A program made the position numbers and the translations under genes. A stretch of 64,000 bases of DNA from contig NZ_CP035494.1 in NCBI RefSeq assembly GCF_004135285.1, forward strand, positions 3,410,001 to 3,474,000. Reading direction: 5' to 3'. The stretch comes from Microbacterium protaetiae (GTDB lineage Bacteria; Actinomycetota; Actinomycetes; Actinomycetales; Microbacteriaceae). Under the pieces are notes generated by a model. That model saw nothing but the letters and a program-made list of their open reading frames with translations. It did not search any database and was not told the origin of the DNA. Positions 40,912 through 52,495 of the stretch are shown piece by piece. Each line of letters begins with the position of its first letter. The first letter of the stretch is position 1.

Positions 40912-42768
40912 CTACGATTCGGCCAGCAGACGCTGCCGTTCGGCGTCGAGCTCGCGCAGTTCGATGCGCACCGCGCGGCCCTGCTCGGAGTCGGCCGGAA
41001 CGCGCTGAATGGCCCCCAGCAGTTCGCGCTTTCGGCCGTCGAGCGAGCGGGTGACCAAGCGACGGGCCAGGTCGTGTGCCGAGACCACGGCGTGGTCGTC
41101 GTCGCGCGCGGGAAATTCGCCGGTGAGAAGCTCTGCTGCCAGCGAGCGATACGGCTCGCGCACCGCCGAGACGGCCTCGACCGCCCAGCCCGGGCGGCTG
41201 ACGTCGGTGGCCGCGGCCACGCTCTGCCGCACGGCCTCGAGCGCAGGATTGCGCATCTCGAGCGCCACGGCTCGTTGCCGCAGATCGGGATCGATGCGAT
41301 GGCCGTACTGCAGAAACCCCATCATCGCGTCGCGCTCGAGGCCCACGTCGGGGGTGCGCGGCAGAGTGGCCAGCGTCACCCGGAGTTCTGGTGAGGGGGC
41401 GGATGCCGCAGGCTCAGCACGCTGCGGCGCGCGGGCCGCGCTCGCCTCGGCGTGCGCAGCGCGGTCGACCTCACGGTGCACCTCGCCGGTGTCCATGCCC
41501 AGCCGACGGGCCAGAACCCGCTCGTACTCGCGGCGGATGATCGGGTCGCGCAACTCGGCGACGATCGGCGCCGCCGCCCGAAGCCCGCCGATGCGCCCCT
41601 CGACGGTGGCCAGGTCGAACCCCGCCACCCGCTGATCGATGACGAACTCGAACATCGGCACCTTGGCGTCCATCAGCGAGCGAACAGCGGCATCCCCCCG
41701 CTGCAGACGCAGATCGCAAGGGTCCAGGCCCTGCGGGCCGGTAGCCACGAAGCTCTGCGCCTTCAGTGACTTCGTCGACGCGAAAGCGCGCACCGCGGCC
41801 TTCTGACCGGCGGCATCCGGGTCGAATGTGAACACGACCTCGGCCGTGCCGTCATCGCCGATCACGCGGCGCAGGATGTTCATGTGGTCGGCGCCGAACG
41901 CCGTGCCACAGGTGGCCACGGCGGTGGTGACACCGGCCAGATGACAGGCCATCACATCGGTGTAGCCCTCGACGACCACCACGCGGCGTGGTTCGCCCCG
42001 GGAGATGTCGCGCTTGGCCAGGTCGAGGCCGTAGAGCACCTGCGTCTTCTTGTAGAGCACGGTCTCGGGGGTGTTGAGGTACTTCGGGCCGTTGTCGTCA
42101 TCGAACAGCCGACGTGCGCCGAAGCCGAGCGTCTGCCCGGTGATGTCGCGGATCGGCCACACGACCCGACCGCGGAACCGGTCGTACACGCCGCGCTGCC
42201 CCTGCGAGACGAGGCCGGCAGCGATCAGCTCGTCACGCGTGAAGCCCTGCTTCGTCATCGCGTCGAGCAACCCCGACCAGCCCTTGGGCGCGTAGCCGAC
42301 CCCGAAGTGCGCCGCTGCGCCGGCATCGAAGCCGCGCTGGCCGAGAAAACGCCGACCCGCATCGGCCTCGGGCGTCATCAGCTGCTGTCGGAACCACTCG
42401 GCTGCCGCGGCGTTGGCGGCGTACAGGCGCGTGCGACCCGAGGTCTCGGGTGCGGCGCCGCCCTCTTCGTAGTGCAGGGTGAAACCGATGCGCGCCGCAA
42501 GGCGCTCGACGGCTTCAGTGAACGAGAGGTGGTCCATCTGCCGCAAGAAGGTGTACACGTCGCCCGACTCACCGCATCCGAAGCAGTGATAGAAGCCCAC
42601 CTGTGGGCGCACGTTGAAGCTCGGGCTCTTCTCGTCGTGGAACGGGCACAGGCCCTTCATCGACCCGATGCCGGCCGGCTTGAGCGCGACCCGCTCGCCG
42701 ATCACATCGGCGATGTTCACGCGTGCCTTGACCTCGTCGATGTCGGCCTGCGCGATGCGCCCCGGCAT
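40912..42768 (-). CDS. dnaG: DNA primase
   Basis: Makes RNA primers for DNA replication (618 residues). The N-terminal zinc finger has ligands C41, H44, C62 and C65 (LCPFHDEKS and [10 protein letters not shown]). The RNA polymerase core follows, with [18 protein letters not shown], the TOPRIM Glu in [14 protein letters not shown], and the TOPRIM aspartates in [10 protein letters not shown]. The C-terminal region, which would bind the helicase, is divergent. The ATG shares one base with the dgt stop (TGATG), so the two are coupled. Confidence 0.96.
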   Translation of the reverse strand: MPGRIAQADIDEVKARVNIADVIGERVALKPAGIGSMKGLCPFHDEKSPSFNVRPQVGFYHCFGCGESGDVYTFLRQMDHLSFTEAVERLAARIGFTLHYEEGGAAPETSGRTRLYAANAAAAEWFRQQLMTPEADAGRRFLGQRGFDAGAAAHFGVGYAPKGWSGLLDAMTKQGFTRDELIAAGLVSQGQRGVYDRFRGRVVWPIRDITGQTLGFGARRLFDDDNGPKYLNTPETVLYKKTQVLYGLDLAKRDISRGEPRRVVVVEGYTDVMACHLAGVTTAVATCGTAFGADHMNILRRVIGDDGTAEVVFTFDPDAAGQKAAVRAFASTKSLKAQSFVATGPQGLDPCDLRLQRGDAAVRSLMDAKVPMFEFVIDQRVAGFDLATVEGRIGGLRAAAPIVAELRDPIIRREYERVLARRLGMDTGEVHREVDRAAHAEASAARAPQRAEPAASAPSPELRVTLATLPRTPDVGLERDAMMGFLQYGHRIDPDLRQRAVALEMRNPALEAVRQSVAAATDVSRPGWAVEAVSAVREPYRSLAAELLTGEFPARDDDHAVVSAHDLARRLVTRSLDGRKRELLGAIQRVPADSEQGRAVRIELRELDAERQRLLAES

Positions 42769-44102
42769 CAGGGCACCCCCACATGGTCGGGCGACCAGAC
42801 GCCCAGCGATGCGGCATCGACCTCGCCCACGAGACGGCGATGCCAAGAGATCGCCAGCTGATCGGTCAGGCTGGCGACCTGGTCGACGACGGCACGACGG
42901 GCCGCGGCATCCGTGGTCGCAGAGGCGAAGTCCTCGGCATAGACCGGCGTGAGGTGCTCGGGACGCTCCCACAGTGCATCGGCGATGCGCTTGAGCACCC
43001 GGCGCTGCTCCTTGTACAGCTGTTTGCGCCCCTCGATCGAGACGACGAAGGCGCCGATGATGCCTTTGAGCACGGCCATCTCGACCTCGATCACGCGCGG
43101 CACCACGACATGGGCGCGATAGCGGGTGAGCACCGGGGTGTCGTACGCCTCGCGCGTGGCCGATGTCGCCGCGCGGGCGAAGCGGCCGATGAGGTCGCTG
43201 GTGAGGTTCTTCAAACGTGCCAGTGCGGCACGAGTGCCATCGAACGAGGTCAGCCAATCACTGAGCTGGGTCAGCCGGTGCAGGGCGTCGGCGAGTTCGT
43301 CGCGGTGGAAGTCGTAGCCCACCCAGGTCTGGATAGCATCGAGCAGCGCCTCGTGCTCACCGGACGCGGTCAGCCGCGCCGGGTCGAGGTAGCCGTTGAC
43401 GATGGCGTCTTCGAAGTCGTGCACGGAGTAGGCGATGTCGTCGGAGAGGTCCATGACCTCAGCTTCGATGCAGCGCACGCGCCCCGGCGCGCCCGCGCGC
43501 ATCCAGTGGAAGATCTCTTCGTCGTCGGCGTACACCCCGAATTTCAACCGGCCGCCGGCGTCGGGCAGGGGGTGCGCGGCGGTCCACGGGTACTTGCAGG
43601 TGGCATCCAGGCTCGCGCGGGTGAGGTTGAGCCCGTAGCTGGCGCCGTCGGGCCCGAGCACCTTGGGTTCGAGGCGCGTGATGATCCGCAGGGTCTGCGC
43701 GTTGCCCTCGAATCCGCCGATGTCTTCGGCCCAGTCGTTGAGCGCCCGCTCGCCGTTGTGCCCGAACGGCGGATGCCCCAAGTCGTGGTTCAAGCACGCG
43801 GTGTCGACGACGTCGGGCGACAGCCGCAGGGCGGTGGCCAGCTCGCGGCCCACCTGCGCCACCTCGAGAGAGTGGGTCAGGCGGTTGCGGGCGAAGTCAG
43901 CCGGCGAGGCGGGGCTGAGCACCTGGGTCTTGGCGGCCAGTCGCCGCAGTGCCGCCGAATGCAGCACCCGGGCGCGGTCGCGGGCGAAGTCGTCACGCTG
44001 CGAGCGATGCCGCTCCCCGAAGTACCGCGCGGCATCCGCCTCGTCGTATCCGCTCGGCCGGCCCGGGGCGACGCCGACCGCGGACGCCCCCTCAGCCGCC
44101 AC
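42768..44102 (-). CDS. dgt: Deoxyguanosinetriphosphate triphosphohydrolase-like protein
   Basis: An HD-domain dNTPase (444 residues) that splits dNTPs to nucleoside and triphosphate. HD motif residues are in [29 protein letters not shown] and the later [14 protein letters not shown]. The start is set at GTG 44102, which has GGAGG 9 bases upstream and overlaps the dus gene by 11 bp; ATG 44138 lacks a ribosome-binding site. The order dus-dgt-dnaG is conserved in actinobacteria. Confidence 0.92.
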   Translation of the reverse strand: MAAEGASAVGVAPGRPSGYDEADAARYFGERHRSQRDDFARDRARVLHSAALRRLAAKTQVLSPASPADFARNRLTHSLEVAQVGRELATALRLSPDVVDTACLNHDLGHPPFGHNGERALNDWAEDIGGFEGNAQTLRIITRLEPKVLGPDGASYGLNLTRASLDATCKYPWTAAHPLPDAGGRLKFGVYADDEEIFHWMRAGAPGRVRCIEAEVMDLSDDIAYSVHDFEDAIVNGYLDPARLTASGEHEALLDAIQTWVGYDFHRDELADALHRLTQLSDWLTSFDGTRAALARLKNLTSDLIGRFARAATSATREAYDTPVLTRYRAHVVVPRVIEVEMAVLKGIIGAFVVSIEGRKQLYKEQRRVLKRIADALWERPEHLTPVYAEDFASATTDAAARRAVVDQVASLTDQLAISWHRRLVGEVDAASLGVWSPDHVGVP

Positions 44103-45255
44103 TCGTGTCGGCCTCCGATTCGGTGAGGGATGCCGCATGTGCGCCGATCTCGCGCGAGTCGAGCCACCCCTCGGGCAGCACGGTGCGCTTGGGCGAACCC
44201 GCCCGCCCCCGCTGCCCCTCGGCCGATGCTCCCGGGTAGGGGGCGTCGAGGTCCATCTCGGCCAGAAGCTCGTCGATCTCGGCCAGACTCGACGATGTCG
44301 CCAGCCGCGCACGCAGCTCGCCCCCGACCGGGTAACCCTTGAAATACCACGCCACGTGCTTGCGGATGTCGCGGCATCCCCGGTCTTCGTCTTCGAAGAA
44401 CTCGACGAGCAGTTCTGCATGCCGCCGGAACGCGCGGGCGACGAAGCCCAGGGTTGCATCCACAGGCTCGGCGGTCGCCGCCCCCGGCTCACCGAGCGCG
44501 CGGGCCAGATCGCCGAACAGCCACGGCCGGCCGAGGCATCCACGTCCTACCACGACGCCATCGCAACCGGTCTCGGCCATCATGCGCTGCGCATCGCCGG
44601 CCGACCAGATGTCGCCGTTGCCGAGCACCGGGATGCTGGTGATGGCCTGCTTGAGCGTGGCGATGGCCGACCAGTCGGCATGCCCCGAGTAGTACTGGCT
44701 CGCCGTGCGCGCGTGCAGGGCTATGGCCGAGACACCGGCGTCTTCGGCGATGCGGGCCGCGTCGAGGTAGGTGAGGTGGGTGTCGTCGATACCCTTGCGC
44801 ATCTTGATCGTGACCGGGATGGTGCCCGCGGCTTTCACGGCGCGCGTGACGATGGCCTCGAAGAGGTCGAGCTTCCACGGCAGGGCCGATCCGCCGCCCT
44901 TGCGCGTGACCTTGGGCACGGGGCATCCGAAGTTCATGTCGATGTGATCGGCCCGGTCTTCGTCGACGAGGATCTTCACGGCGTTTTCGACCGTCACCGG
45001 GTCGACGCCGTACAGCTGGATCGAGCGCAGCGACTCGGACTCGTGGTGGGTGATCAGCCGCATGGTCACGGCATTGCGCTCGACGAGGGCGCGGGTCGTG
45101 ATCATCTCGCTGACGTAGAGCCCCGCCCCGTATTCGCGGCACAACCGGCGGAATGCGGCGTTCGTGATGCCGGCCATCGGCGCCAGCACCACCGGCGCGT
45201 CGAGCTCGATGGGCCCGATGCGCAAGGTGCGGGCGGGAGCGGCGAGGGTGGTCAC
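44092..45255 (-). CDS. dusB: tRNA-dihydrouridine synthase (DusB/NifR3 type)
   Basis: FMN-dependent enzyme (387 residues) that reduces uridine to dihydrouridine in tRNA. The N-terminus reads VVLAPMAGITNAAFRRLC. The catalytic Cys is in MNFGCPVPKVTRKGGGSAL, FMN-binding features are in IALHARTASQYYSG and PVLGNGDIWS, and GCDGVVVGRGCLGRPWLF closes the barrel. GTG 45255 has GGGAG upstream. It overlaps dgt by 11 bp. Confidence 0.93.
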   Translation of the reverse strand: MTTLAAPARTLRIGPIELDAPVVLAPMAGITNAAFRRLCREYGAGLYVSEMITTRALVERNAVTMRLITHHESESLRSIQLYGVDPVTVENAVKILVDEDRADHIDMNFGCPVPKVTRKGGGSALPWKLDLFEAIVTRAVKAAGTIPVTIKMRKGIDDTHLTYLDAARIAEDAGVSAIALHARTASQYYSGHADWSAIATLKQAITSIPVLGNGDIWSAGDAQRMMAETGCDGVVVGRGCLGRPWLFGDLARALGEPGAATAEPVDATLGFVARAFRRHAELLVEFFEDEDRGCRDIRKHVAWYFKGYPVGGELRARLATSSSLAEIDELLAEMDLDAPYPGASAEGQRGRAGSPKRTVLPEGWLDSREIGAHAASLTESEADTSGG

Positions 45256-45312
45256 CCCTCTATTCTCCCAGACGGCGACACCCGCGTGGTCGTGCGCGCT
45301 TAGGCTGTGGAG

Positions 45313-45816
45313 ATGAGCGAAACTGTCCGCACAGATCTGCGCGAGATCCCTTTCAGAACCGCCGACGGCGCCACGGCCACGTTGGCTGATTTCGACGGCA
45401 GGGTGCTGATGATCGTCAATGTCGCCTCGAAGTGCGGACTGACCCCGCAGTACGAACAGCTCGAACAGCTGCAACGTGTCTATGGTGAGCGCGGATTCAC
45501 CGTTCTCGGATTTCCCTGCAACCAGTTCCATGGTCAGGAGCCGGGGTCGATCGACGAGATTCTCGAGTACTGCTCGACCACGTGGGGAGTCACCTTTCCC
45601 GTGTTCGACAAGCTCGAGGTCAACGGTCCCGACGCGGCGCCGCTTTATCAGGAACTGACGAAGGTCGAGGACCCGGATGGCCAGCGGGGGCCGGTCGCCT
45701 GGAACTTCGAGAAGTTCCTCGTCACGCCCGACGGCGCTGTGCACCGCTTCCGCCCGCAGACCACACCCGACGACCCGGCCGTGATCGCGGTGATCGAGCA
45801 GAATCTGCCTGGCTGA
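45313..45816 (+). CDS. Glutathione peroxidase family protein (cysteine type)
   Basis: A 167-residue thiol peroxidase of the glutathione peroxidase fold. Peroxidatic Cys41 is in NVASKCGLT, followed by GFPCNQFHGQEPG (with Gln and a possible resolving Cys) and WNFEKFLV with the active-site Trp-Asn. Actinobacterial members usually use thioredoxin or mycothiol rather than glutathione. ATG 45313 is 6 bases after TAGGCT (45301-45306), a leaderless start that excludes GTG 45307. Downstream lies the repeat array. Confidence 0.92.
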   Translation: MSETVRTDLREIPFRTADGATATLADFDGRVLMIVNVASKCGLTPQYEQLEQLQRVYGERGFTVLGFPCNQFHGQEPGSIDEILEYCSTTWGVTFPVFDKLEVNGPDAAPLYQELTKVEDPDGQRGPVAWNFEKFLVTPDGAVHRFRPQTTPDDPAVIAVIEQNLPG

Positions 45817-46096
45817 GCGGCGCCTTCGGCGGGGCATCCGCCGGTTGCGGAGGCACTGTCACAGAAACGGCGCCCTCCCGGCGAAACACCCACACCTTCT
45901 GTGACACCGTCGCCACGCGTGTCACACAAACGGCGACCTCCAGGCCGAACAGCCACACCTACTGTGACACGGCCACCACGCGTGTCACACAAGGAGCGGC
46001 CTCCAGGCCGAACAGCCACACCTACTGTGACACCGTCGCCACGCGTGTCACACAAGGAGCGGCCTCCAGGCCGAACACCCGCACAAACTGTGACAC

Positions 46097-46175
46097 GGCG
46101 GCGCCGAGCGGTGGGTCGCTCAAAGTGCAACGCACCGCCGCGGAGGCGGCTCGCGCCGCGACGCACCCCGCACGC
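46097..46175. repeat. 79-bp long spacer, copy 1
   Basis: Separates units 4 and 5 of the array and is nearly identical to 46354-46432. It contains GAGCGGTGGGTCGCTC and a GC-rich second half (CGCACCGCCGCGGAGGCGGC), with potential for internal pairing. Both copies end CACCCCGCACGC before the next unit. Confidence 0.85.
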
Positions 46176-46353
46176 GTGTCACACAAGCGGCGACTTCCCG
46201 GCGGAACAGCCGCACCTTCTGTGACACGGCCACCATGCGCGTCACACAAACGGCGACTTCCCGGCGGAACAGCCGCACCTTCTGCGACACGGCCACCATG
46301 CGCGTCACACAAACGGCGACCTCCCGGCGGACCACCCGCACCTACTGTGACAC

Positions 46354-46432
46354 GGCCGCGCCGAGCGGTGGGTCGCTCAAACTGCGACGCACCGCCGCGG
46401 AGGCGGCTCGCGCCGTGCCGCACCCCGCACGC
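46354..46432. repeat. 79-bp long spacer, copy 2
   Basis: Separates units 7 and 8. It differs from copy 1 by only a handful of bases, so a block of units plus long spacer was duplicated. Confidence 0.85.
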
Positions 46433-46582
46433 GTGTCACACAAGCGGCGACCTCCCGGCGGAACAGCCGCACCTTCTGTGACACGGCGGCGCAAAGCTGC
46501 GTGTCACACAAGCGGCGACCTCCCGGCGAAACACCCACACCTTCTGTGACACGGCCCTAAGAGGGCTCACGCAGGTGGGGCC

Positions 46583-47260
46583 TCAGGATGCCGCGACCGC
46601 CGCGCGGTGCTCGTCCCACACCTGGCGGGCGATCTGCGCGAACGCCTCGGGCGGCTGCGCGCCGCTGACCCCGTACTTGCCGTCGATGACGAAGAACGGC
46701 ACACCGCTGATGCCGTACGCGCTCGCCTGCGCTTGGTCGGCGCGCACAGCAGGCAGGTAGCGATCGGATTCGAGCGCTTCGCGGGCGGATGCGGCATCCA
46801 GACCAACCTCTTCAGCCAGCGCGACCAACTCATCGATGCGCCCGACGTGGCGTCCCTCGGTGAAGTAGCCGGCCATGAGCCGCTCTTCCATCTCGTGCTG
46901 GCGTCCGTGTTCCTTGGCGAAGTGCAGCAGCTCGTGCGCCTTCACGGTGTTGGTGTGCTTGAGGATGTCGAAGCGGTACTCCAGGCCCGCCTCGGCGGCC
47001 ACACCCGTGACCCGCTTGAGCATCTGCTCCACCTGCTCGCGGCCCATCCCCTTGTGGTCGGCGAGAAAGTCGTACTCGTCGCCGTCGAAGTCAACGGGGG
47101 TATCGGGCGAGAGCTCGAAGGAGTGGAACACCACCTCCACCTCAGGGGCGTCGTCCCCGGCGGATGCCGCAGCCAGTCCTCTTTCCAGGTTGCGCTTGCC
47201 GATGTAGCACCACGGGCAGGCGATGTCGGACCAGACGTCGATCGAGATGGGTTCAGTCAC
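46583..47260 (-). CDS. DsbA family oxidoreductase, FrnE-like
   Basis: A 225-residue cytosolic thioredoxin-fold protein with an inserted helical domain, resembling FrnE and 2-hydroxychromene-2-carboxylate isomerase-like DsbA proteins. The active site is C15-P-W-C18 in DIACPWCYIGKRN, and the cis-Pro loop is GISGVPFFVIDGKYG. GTG 47260 has GGAGG 11 bases upstream; no signal peptide is present. It is 46 bp downstream of uppS on the same strand. It likely acts as a disulfide isomerase or oxidant-response protein. Confidence 0.88.
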   Translation of the reverse strand: MTEPISIDVWSDIACPWCYIGKRNLERGLAAASAGDDAPEVEVVFHSFELSPDTPVDFDGDEYDFLADHKGMGREQVEQMLKRVTGVAAEAGLEYRFDILKHTNTVKAHELLHFAKEHGRQHEMEERLMAGYFTEGRHVGRIDELVALAEEVGLDAASAREALESDRYLPAVRADQAQASAYGISGVPFFVIDGKYGVSGAQPPEAFAQIARQVWDEHRAAVAAS

Positions 47261-47306
47261 AATGGGTACAACCTCCACAGGCCCCGGGTGTATTCCTGCG
47301 CATATG

Positions 47307-48116
47307 TCAGAGCGCGTCGTCGGGCGTGTCGACCGCGCCACCGAAACGCCGGTCGCGATCCAGGTACAGATCGATGGCGTGCCAGAGGTCTTGCCGGGTG
47401 AAGTCGGGCCACAGCGTGTCGAGGAACACGAACTCGGCATACGCCGACTCCCACAGCAGAAAGTTCGAGGTGCGCTGCTCCCCCGACGAGCGCACGAAAA
47501 GGTCGACATCGGGCATGTCGGCGATGTACAAGCGCCGCCGGATCAGCTTCTCGGTCACCGCCGACGACCGCAGCCGCTTGGCCGCCACGTCGTCGGCGAT
47601 CGAGCGCATCGCGTCGACGAGCTCGACGCGCCCGCCGTAGTTGACGCACATCGTGAGGGTGAGCACGTCGTTGTGCGCGGTGAGCTTCTCGGCGTATTGC
47701 AGTTCTTTGATGACCGACCCCCACAGGCGTGGCCTGCGGCCCGCCCACCGCACCCGCACTCCCCACTCGTTGAGCTGGTCGCGGCGCCGATGCAGCACTT
47801 CGCGGTTGAATCCCATCAGAAACCGCACCTCGTCGGGCGAGCGCGTCCAGTTCTCGGTCGAGAAGGCGTACACCGACAGGTGCTTCACGCCGGCCTGCAC
47901 GGCACCTGCCACCACGTCGAGCAGCGACGCTTCACCGGCGCGGTGCCCCTCGATGCGGGTGAGGCCGCGGCGGTTCGCCCAGCGGCCGTTGCCGTCCATG
48001 ACGATAGCGACGTGATTCGGGACGGCCCCCTTCGGGTACGCGGGCGGGTACACACCCGTCCAGTCGATCGGACGGTAGGCGACGGCATCCTTGTGCGTGT
48101 AGGGCTGGGGGCTCAC
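47307..48116 (-). CDS. uppS: Isoprenyl diphosphate synthase (UppS family)
   Basis: Cis-prenyltransferase (269 residues) that makes the polyprenyl diphosphate carrier for cell-wall synthesis. The Mg2+-binding Asp41 is in [26 protein letters not shown] and the C-terminal [20 protein letters not shown] are family signatures. GTG 48116 overlaps the recO stop by 4 bp (GTGA). Chain length cannot be read from sequence. Confidence 0.94.
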   Translation of the reverse strand: MSPQPYTHKDAVAYRPIDWTGVYPPAYPKGAVPNHVAIVMDGNGRWANRRGLTRIEGHRAGEASLLDVVAGAVQAGVKHLSVYAFSTENWTRSPDEVRFLMGFNREVLHRRRDQLNEWGVRVRWAGRRPRLWGSVIKELQYAEKLTAHNDVLTLTMCVNYGGRVELVDAMRSIADDVAAKRLRSSAVTEKLIRRRLYIADMPDVDLFVRSSGEQRTSNFLLWESAYAEFVFLDTLWPDFTRQDLWHAIDLYLDRDRRFGGAVDTPDDAL

Positions 48117-48865
48117 AGGTGGACTTCCTCGGGCGGCGCGGGCTCTGACAGCACATGTTCGAGAGCGCGGATGCCGCGCTCGAGATGGAACTGCGCATAC
48201 GCCGAGACGAGACCCGATGCGGCTGCGGTGGCCGCCGGGGCCGCGGCATCCACGATGTCCCACTCCCCCGCGATAAGCGCCTGCAGCAGCCCGGTGGTCG
48301 CCATGTCGACACGCACCGAACCGGCCGGTGCGCAGTTCTGACACACCACGCCGCCCAGCTGCGCGACGAAGTTCAGATGCGGTCCGGGCAGGCCGCACCG
48401 TGCGCAGTCTCCCAGTCCCGGAGCCCACCCCGACATCGACATCGCGCGCAGCAGGTAGGAGTCCAGGATGCTGCGCGCCGCGTGCTCGCCACGGGCCAGC
48501 GCACGCAGCCCGCCCACCAGCAGCAGGTACTGCTGCGGTGTGGTCTCGGCCTCGTTGAGCCGGTCGGCGGTCTCCACCATCGCGCTGGCGGCCGTGTACC
48601 GGTCATAGTGCGTCGCGATCTGGGCGCCGTACGCGCCCAGCGACTCAGCCTGCTGGATGATGTCGAGACTGCGCCCCTGGTACAACTGCACGTCGGCGAC
48701 CATGAACGGCTCGAGCCGTGCGCCGAATCGTGACGAGGTGCGCCGCACGCCCTTCGCGACCGCGCGCACCTTGCCGTGCCGCCGGCTCAGGCACGTGACG
48801 ATGCGGTCTGCTTCACCCAACTTGTGGGTGCGCAGAACCACGACTTCATCACGGTAGGTGGGCAC
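48113..48865 (-). CDS. recO: DNA repair protein RecO
   Basis: Recombination mediator (250 residues) that helps load RecA with RecR. The N-terminal OB fold begins [23 protein letters not shown]. The helical middle carries the zinc site CARC...CQNC. GTG 48865 is 6 bases after GATAAT, a leaderless start. uppS is translationally coupled downstream. Confidence 0.93.
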   Translation of the reverse strand: MPTYRDEVVVLRTHKLGEADRIVTCLSRRHGKVRAVAKGVRRTSSRFGARLEPFMVADVQLYQGRSLDIIQQAESLGAYGAQIATHYDRYTAASAMVETADRLNEAETTPQQYLLLVGGLRALARGEHAARSILDSYLLRAMSMSGWAPGLGDCARCGLPGPHLNFVAQLGGVVCQNCAPAGSVRVDMATTGLLQALIAGEWDIVDAAAPAATAAASGLVSAYAQFHLERGIRALEHVLSEPAPPEEVHL

Positions 48866-48902
48866 TCGTTCATTATCCCGGCACCGCGCGAGAATGGAGG
48901 GC

Positions 48903-49604
48903 GTGAACGAGCCGATCCTCATCATTCCGCTGTGGGCGGACCTGACCGCCGTGGGCCTGGGCGGCATTCAGGGCGCCCTTTTCGCCGCGGGGTTCCGCGG
49001 GCAGCGCCGCCTCGACTTTCTCGGGGTGGCCATCATCGGAATCATGGTCGGCATGGGCGGCGGGCTCATCCGCGATCTGCTGCTGAACGTCACCCCGGTC
49101 ACGCTGCAGAGCAACTGGTATCTGCTCACGGCGACAGCGGCATCTCTTCTGGGGATGCTGCTGGCGGGGTTCTTGAGCAAGGCGAATGGTGTCATCGTGG
49201 GTCTTGATGCCATCGTGATCGCCCTGTTCGGCGCGTTCGGAACGAGTAAGGCCCTGACGCTGGGCCTCCCGCTCGTGCCTGCGGTGTTCATCGGAGCCTG
49301 CGCAGCCGTGGGCGGCGGTGTGCTGCGCGACATCCTCGTGGGACTTCCCGTCGCGATCATGCACGTCGGTTCGCTCTATGCGGTTGCAGCGGCGGCGGGA
49401 TGCCTGGTCCTGGCCGTCTCGCACGCGTTCGGCGTGCCGATGATCGCGGCCGCCGTGATCGGAATCGTGGTGACCGCGGTGATCCGCGTGCTGGCCGTGG
49501 TCTTCGATGTCTCTCTGCCCGAGCAGCGGATGCTGCACCGCCGCAAGGTCGCGGTGGAAACGGCGGCGATAAAGATCATCAGGAACGAGGACTCCGGCCG
49601 CTGA
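48903..49604 (+). CDS. TRIC/UPF0126-type membrane protein
   Basis: A 233-residue membrane protein with two repeated three-helix modules, each with a glycine-rich motif: [12 protein letters not shown] in the first and [13 protein letters not shown] in the second. This is the UPF0126 (TRIC-like cation channel) signature. The cytosolic tail is basic. GTG 48903 lies 7 bases after GAGAAT and is preferred over ATG 48894, which has no ribosome-binding site. Divergent from recO. An ion-channel role is inferred from family structure work. Confidence 0.87.
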   Translation: MNEPILIIPLWADLTAVGLGGIQGALFAAGFRGQRRLDFLGVAIIGIMVGMGGGLIRDLLLNVTPVTLQSNWYLLTATAASLLGMLLAGFLSKANGVIVGLDAIVIALFGAFGTSKALTLGLPLVPAVFIGACAAVGGGVLRDILVGLPVAIMHVGSLYAVAAAAGCLVLAVSHAFGVPMIAAAVIGIVVTAVIRVLAVVFDVSLPEQRMLHRRKVAVETAAIKIIRNEDSGR

Positions 49605-49637
49605 GCCGCCCAAGCGCGGTGAACCACCGCTGGCGAC

Positions 49638-49680
49638 GTTTCGACTCGTCGCTGCGCGGCTGGCTCAAGACCCGACGGGC
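49638..49680. repeat. REP-like intergenic repeat, related to 39309-39374
   Basis: GTTTCGACTCGTCGCTGCGC followed by GGCTGGCTCAAGACCCGACGG fills the gap between the convergent TRIC-like gene and leuA. The first ten bases equal those of the copy at 39309, and both contain a GTCGCT core and a GCTCAA segment. Confidence 0.45.
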
Positions 49681-51504
<1,824 letters not shown>

Positions 51505-51526
<22 letters not shown>

Positions 51527-51558
51527 CAGCTAAGGAGAAGCACCAAGCCTGCGCGCAT
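51505..51558 (-). CDS. leuL: leuA leader peptide (leucine-rich, 17 residues)
   Basis: The short frame reads MRAGLVLLLSCRGESSF and stops. Four of five consecutive codons after Gly are Leu apart from one Val (TTG GTG CTT CTC CTT). TTG and CTT are rare in the surrounding GC-rich genes, which fits a leucine-supply sensor. TACTCT lies 6 bases before its ATG (minus 51565-51570), so the leader RNA would begin at the peptide start. It ends 63 bases before leuA. Attenuation by such peptides is known for amino-acid operons, including leuA in actinobacteria. Confidence 0.75.
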
Positions 51559-51564
51559 GAAAAC

Positions 51565-51570
51565 AGAGTA
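51565..51570 (-). promoter_or_regulatory. -10 box of the leuL-leuA transcript
   Basis: TACTCT on the minus strand is followed by 6 bases and the leader-peptide ATG. A TTCCGG hexamer 18 bp further upstream could be a weak -35. Confidence 0.45.
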
Positions 51571-51601
51571 CACCCGTGCCGCGACGGGCCGGAACACGGT
51601 G

Positions 51602-52495
51602 TCAGAAACCGAGGCGTCCCAGCTGCTTCGGGTCACGTTGCCATTCCTTGGCGACCCGGACGTGCAGCGACAGGAAGATCCTCGAGCCGATCAGCGGCTC
51701 GATCTGCGCGCGCGCCCGGGCTCCGACATCCCGCAGCCGCGATCCCTTGTGCCCGATGATGATCGCCTTCTGGCTGTCGCGCTCCACGACGATATCGGCG
51801 AACACATCGGTGAGATCGCTGTCTTCACGCGGCGCGATGTCTTGCACGACCACGGCGATCGAGTGCGGCAGTTCGTCGCGCACCCCCTCGAGCGCGGCCT
51901 CGCGGATGATCTCGGCGATGCGGTCGTCGATGCTCTCGTCGGTGACGATGTCATCGGGATACAGCGCCGGGCCGGTGGGCATGAGGCCCAGCAGCTCGTC
52001 GGTGAGCACGTCGAGCTGGTCATGGGTCAGCGCCGACAGCGGGATCACCGCTGCCCAGTCCTCGCGCAGCTGGTCGACCTCGAGAAGGCGCTCGGTGATC
52101 TGTTCCCGGGTTGCGGCGTCGGTCTTGGTGACCAGGGCGATCTTCTTCGCGCGCGAGTAGCCGTCGAGCGAGGCCGCGATCCGGCGATCGCCCGGCCCCA
52201 CCTTCTCGGTCGCCGGCACGCAGAACGCTATGACGTCGACATCGCCCAGCACCGTCTCGACCAGATCGTTCAGCCGCTGGCCGAGAAGAGTGCGGGGCCG
52301 GTGGATGCCCGGGGTGTCGACGATGATCAGCTGTCCGTCGGGGCGGTTCAGGATGCCGCGGATGGCCCGCCGCGTCGTCTGGGGCTTTTCGCTGGTGATG
52401 GCGACTTTCTCGCCGACCAGCGCGTTGGTCAGCGTGGACTTGCCCACGTTCGGCCGCCCCACGAAGGTCACGAACCCGCATCGGATGTCGGTCAT
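51602..52495 (-). CDS. era: GTPase Era
   Basis: Ribosome-assembly GTPase (297 residues) acting on the 16S rRNA 3' end. G1 is GRPNVGKS (13-20), the G2 region contains KPQTTRRAIRGI, G3 is DTPGIH, G4 is TKTD (in place of NKxD, common in actinobacteria), and a C-terminal KH domain contains IIGHKGSRLRDVGARAR. The ATG overlaps the stop of the CBS-domain gene by 4 bp. Confidence 0.95.
   Translation of the reverse strand: MTDIRCGFVTFVGRPNVGKSTLTNALVGEKVAITSEKPQTTRRAIRGILNRPDGQLIIVDTPGIHRPRTLLGQRLNDLVETVLGDVDVIAFCVPATEKVGPGDRRIAASLDGYSRAKKIALVTKTDAATREQITERLLEVDQLREDWAAVIPLSALTHDQLDVLTDELLGLMPTGPALYPDDIVTDESIDDRIAEIIREAALEGVRDELPHSIAVVVQDIAPREDSDLTDVFADIVVERDSQKAIIIGHKGSRLRDVGARARAQIEPLIGSRIFLSLHVRVAKEWQRDPKQLGRLGF

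Larger units (their letters stand above)
45856..46552. repeat. Array of nine 52-bp units with 8-bp inverted ends
   Basis: Nine copies of a 52-bp unit fill the 765-bp gap between two genes. Starts are 45856, 45919, 45982, 46045, 46176, 46239, 46302, 46433 and 46501. Each unit begins GTGTCACA (CTGTCACA in the first, GCGTCACA in two) and ends TGTGACAC. The inner part reads about CAAGCGGCGACCTCCCGG then CGGAACAGCCGCACCTTC, with variants. Five spacers are 11 bp (63-bp period), two are 79 bp and one is 16 bp. Arms across each 11-bp spacer also form a dyad TGTGACAC-N11-GTGTCACA. It is not CRISPR: repeats are longer than spacers and spacers repeat. It is not coding: the unit appears in all three frames of the longest open frame. 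Confidence 0.92.

Noticed and set aside
42769..43257. Extended N-terminus of DnaG
   Set aside because: The zinc-binding domain begins at MPGRIAQAD (start 42768), which overlaps the dgt stop by one base; the extension is antisense-like and lies inside dgt.
44103..44543. Extended N-terminus of Dgt inside dus
   Set aside because: It is Arg/Ser-rich shadow of dusB; GTG 44102 has a good ribosome-binding site.
45582..46481. A repetitive protein coded across the array on either strand
   Set aside because: The 52-bp unit is read in different frames after each long spacer, so no peptide repeat is conserved along the frame, and the long frame starts inside the peroxidase gene.
45856..46552. CRISPR array
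   Set aside because: The repeats (52 bp) are longer than the spacers (11, 16 or 79 bp), the spacers are themselves repeated, and no cas genes are nearby.
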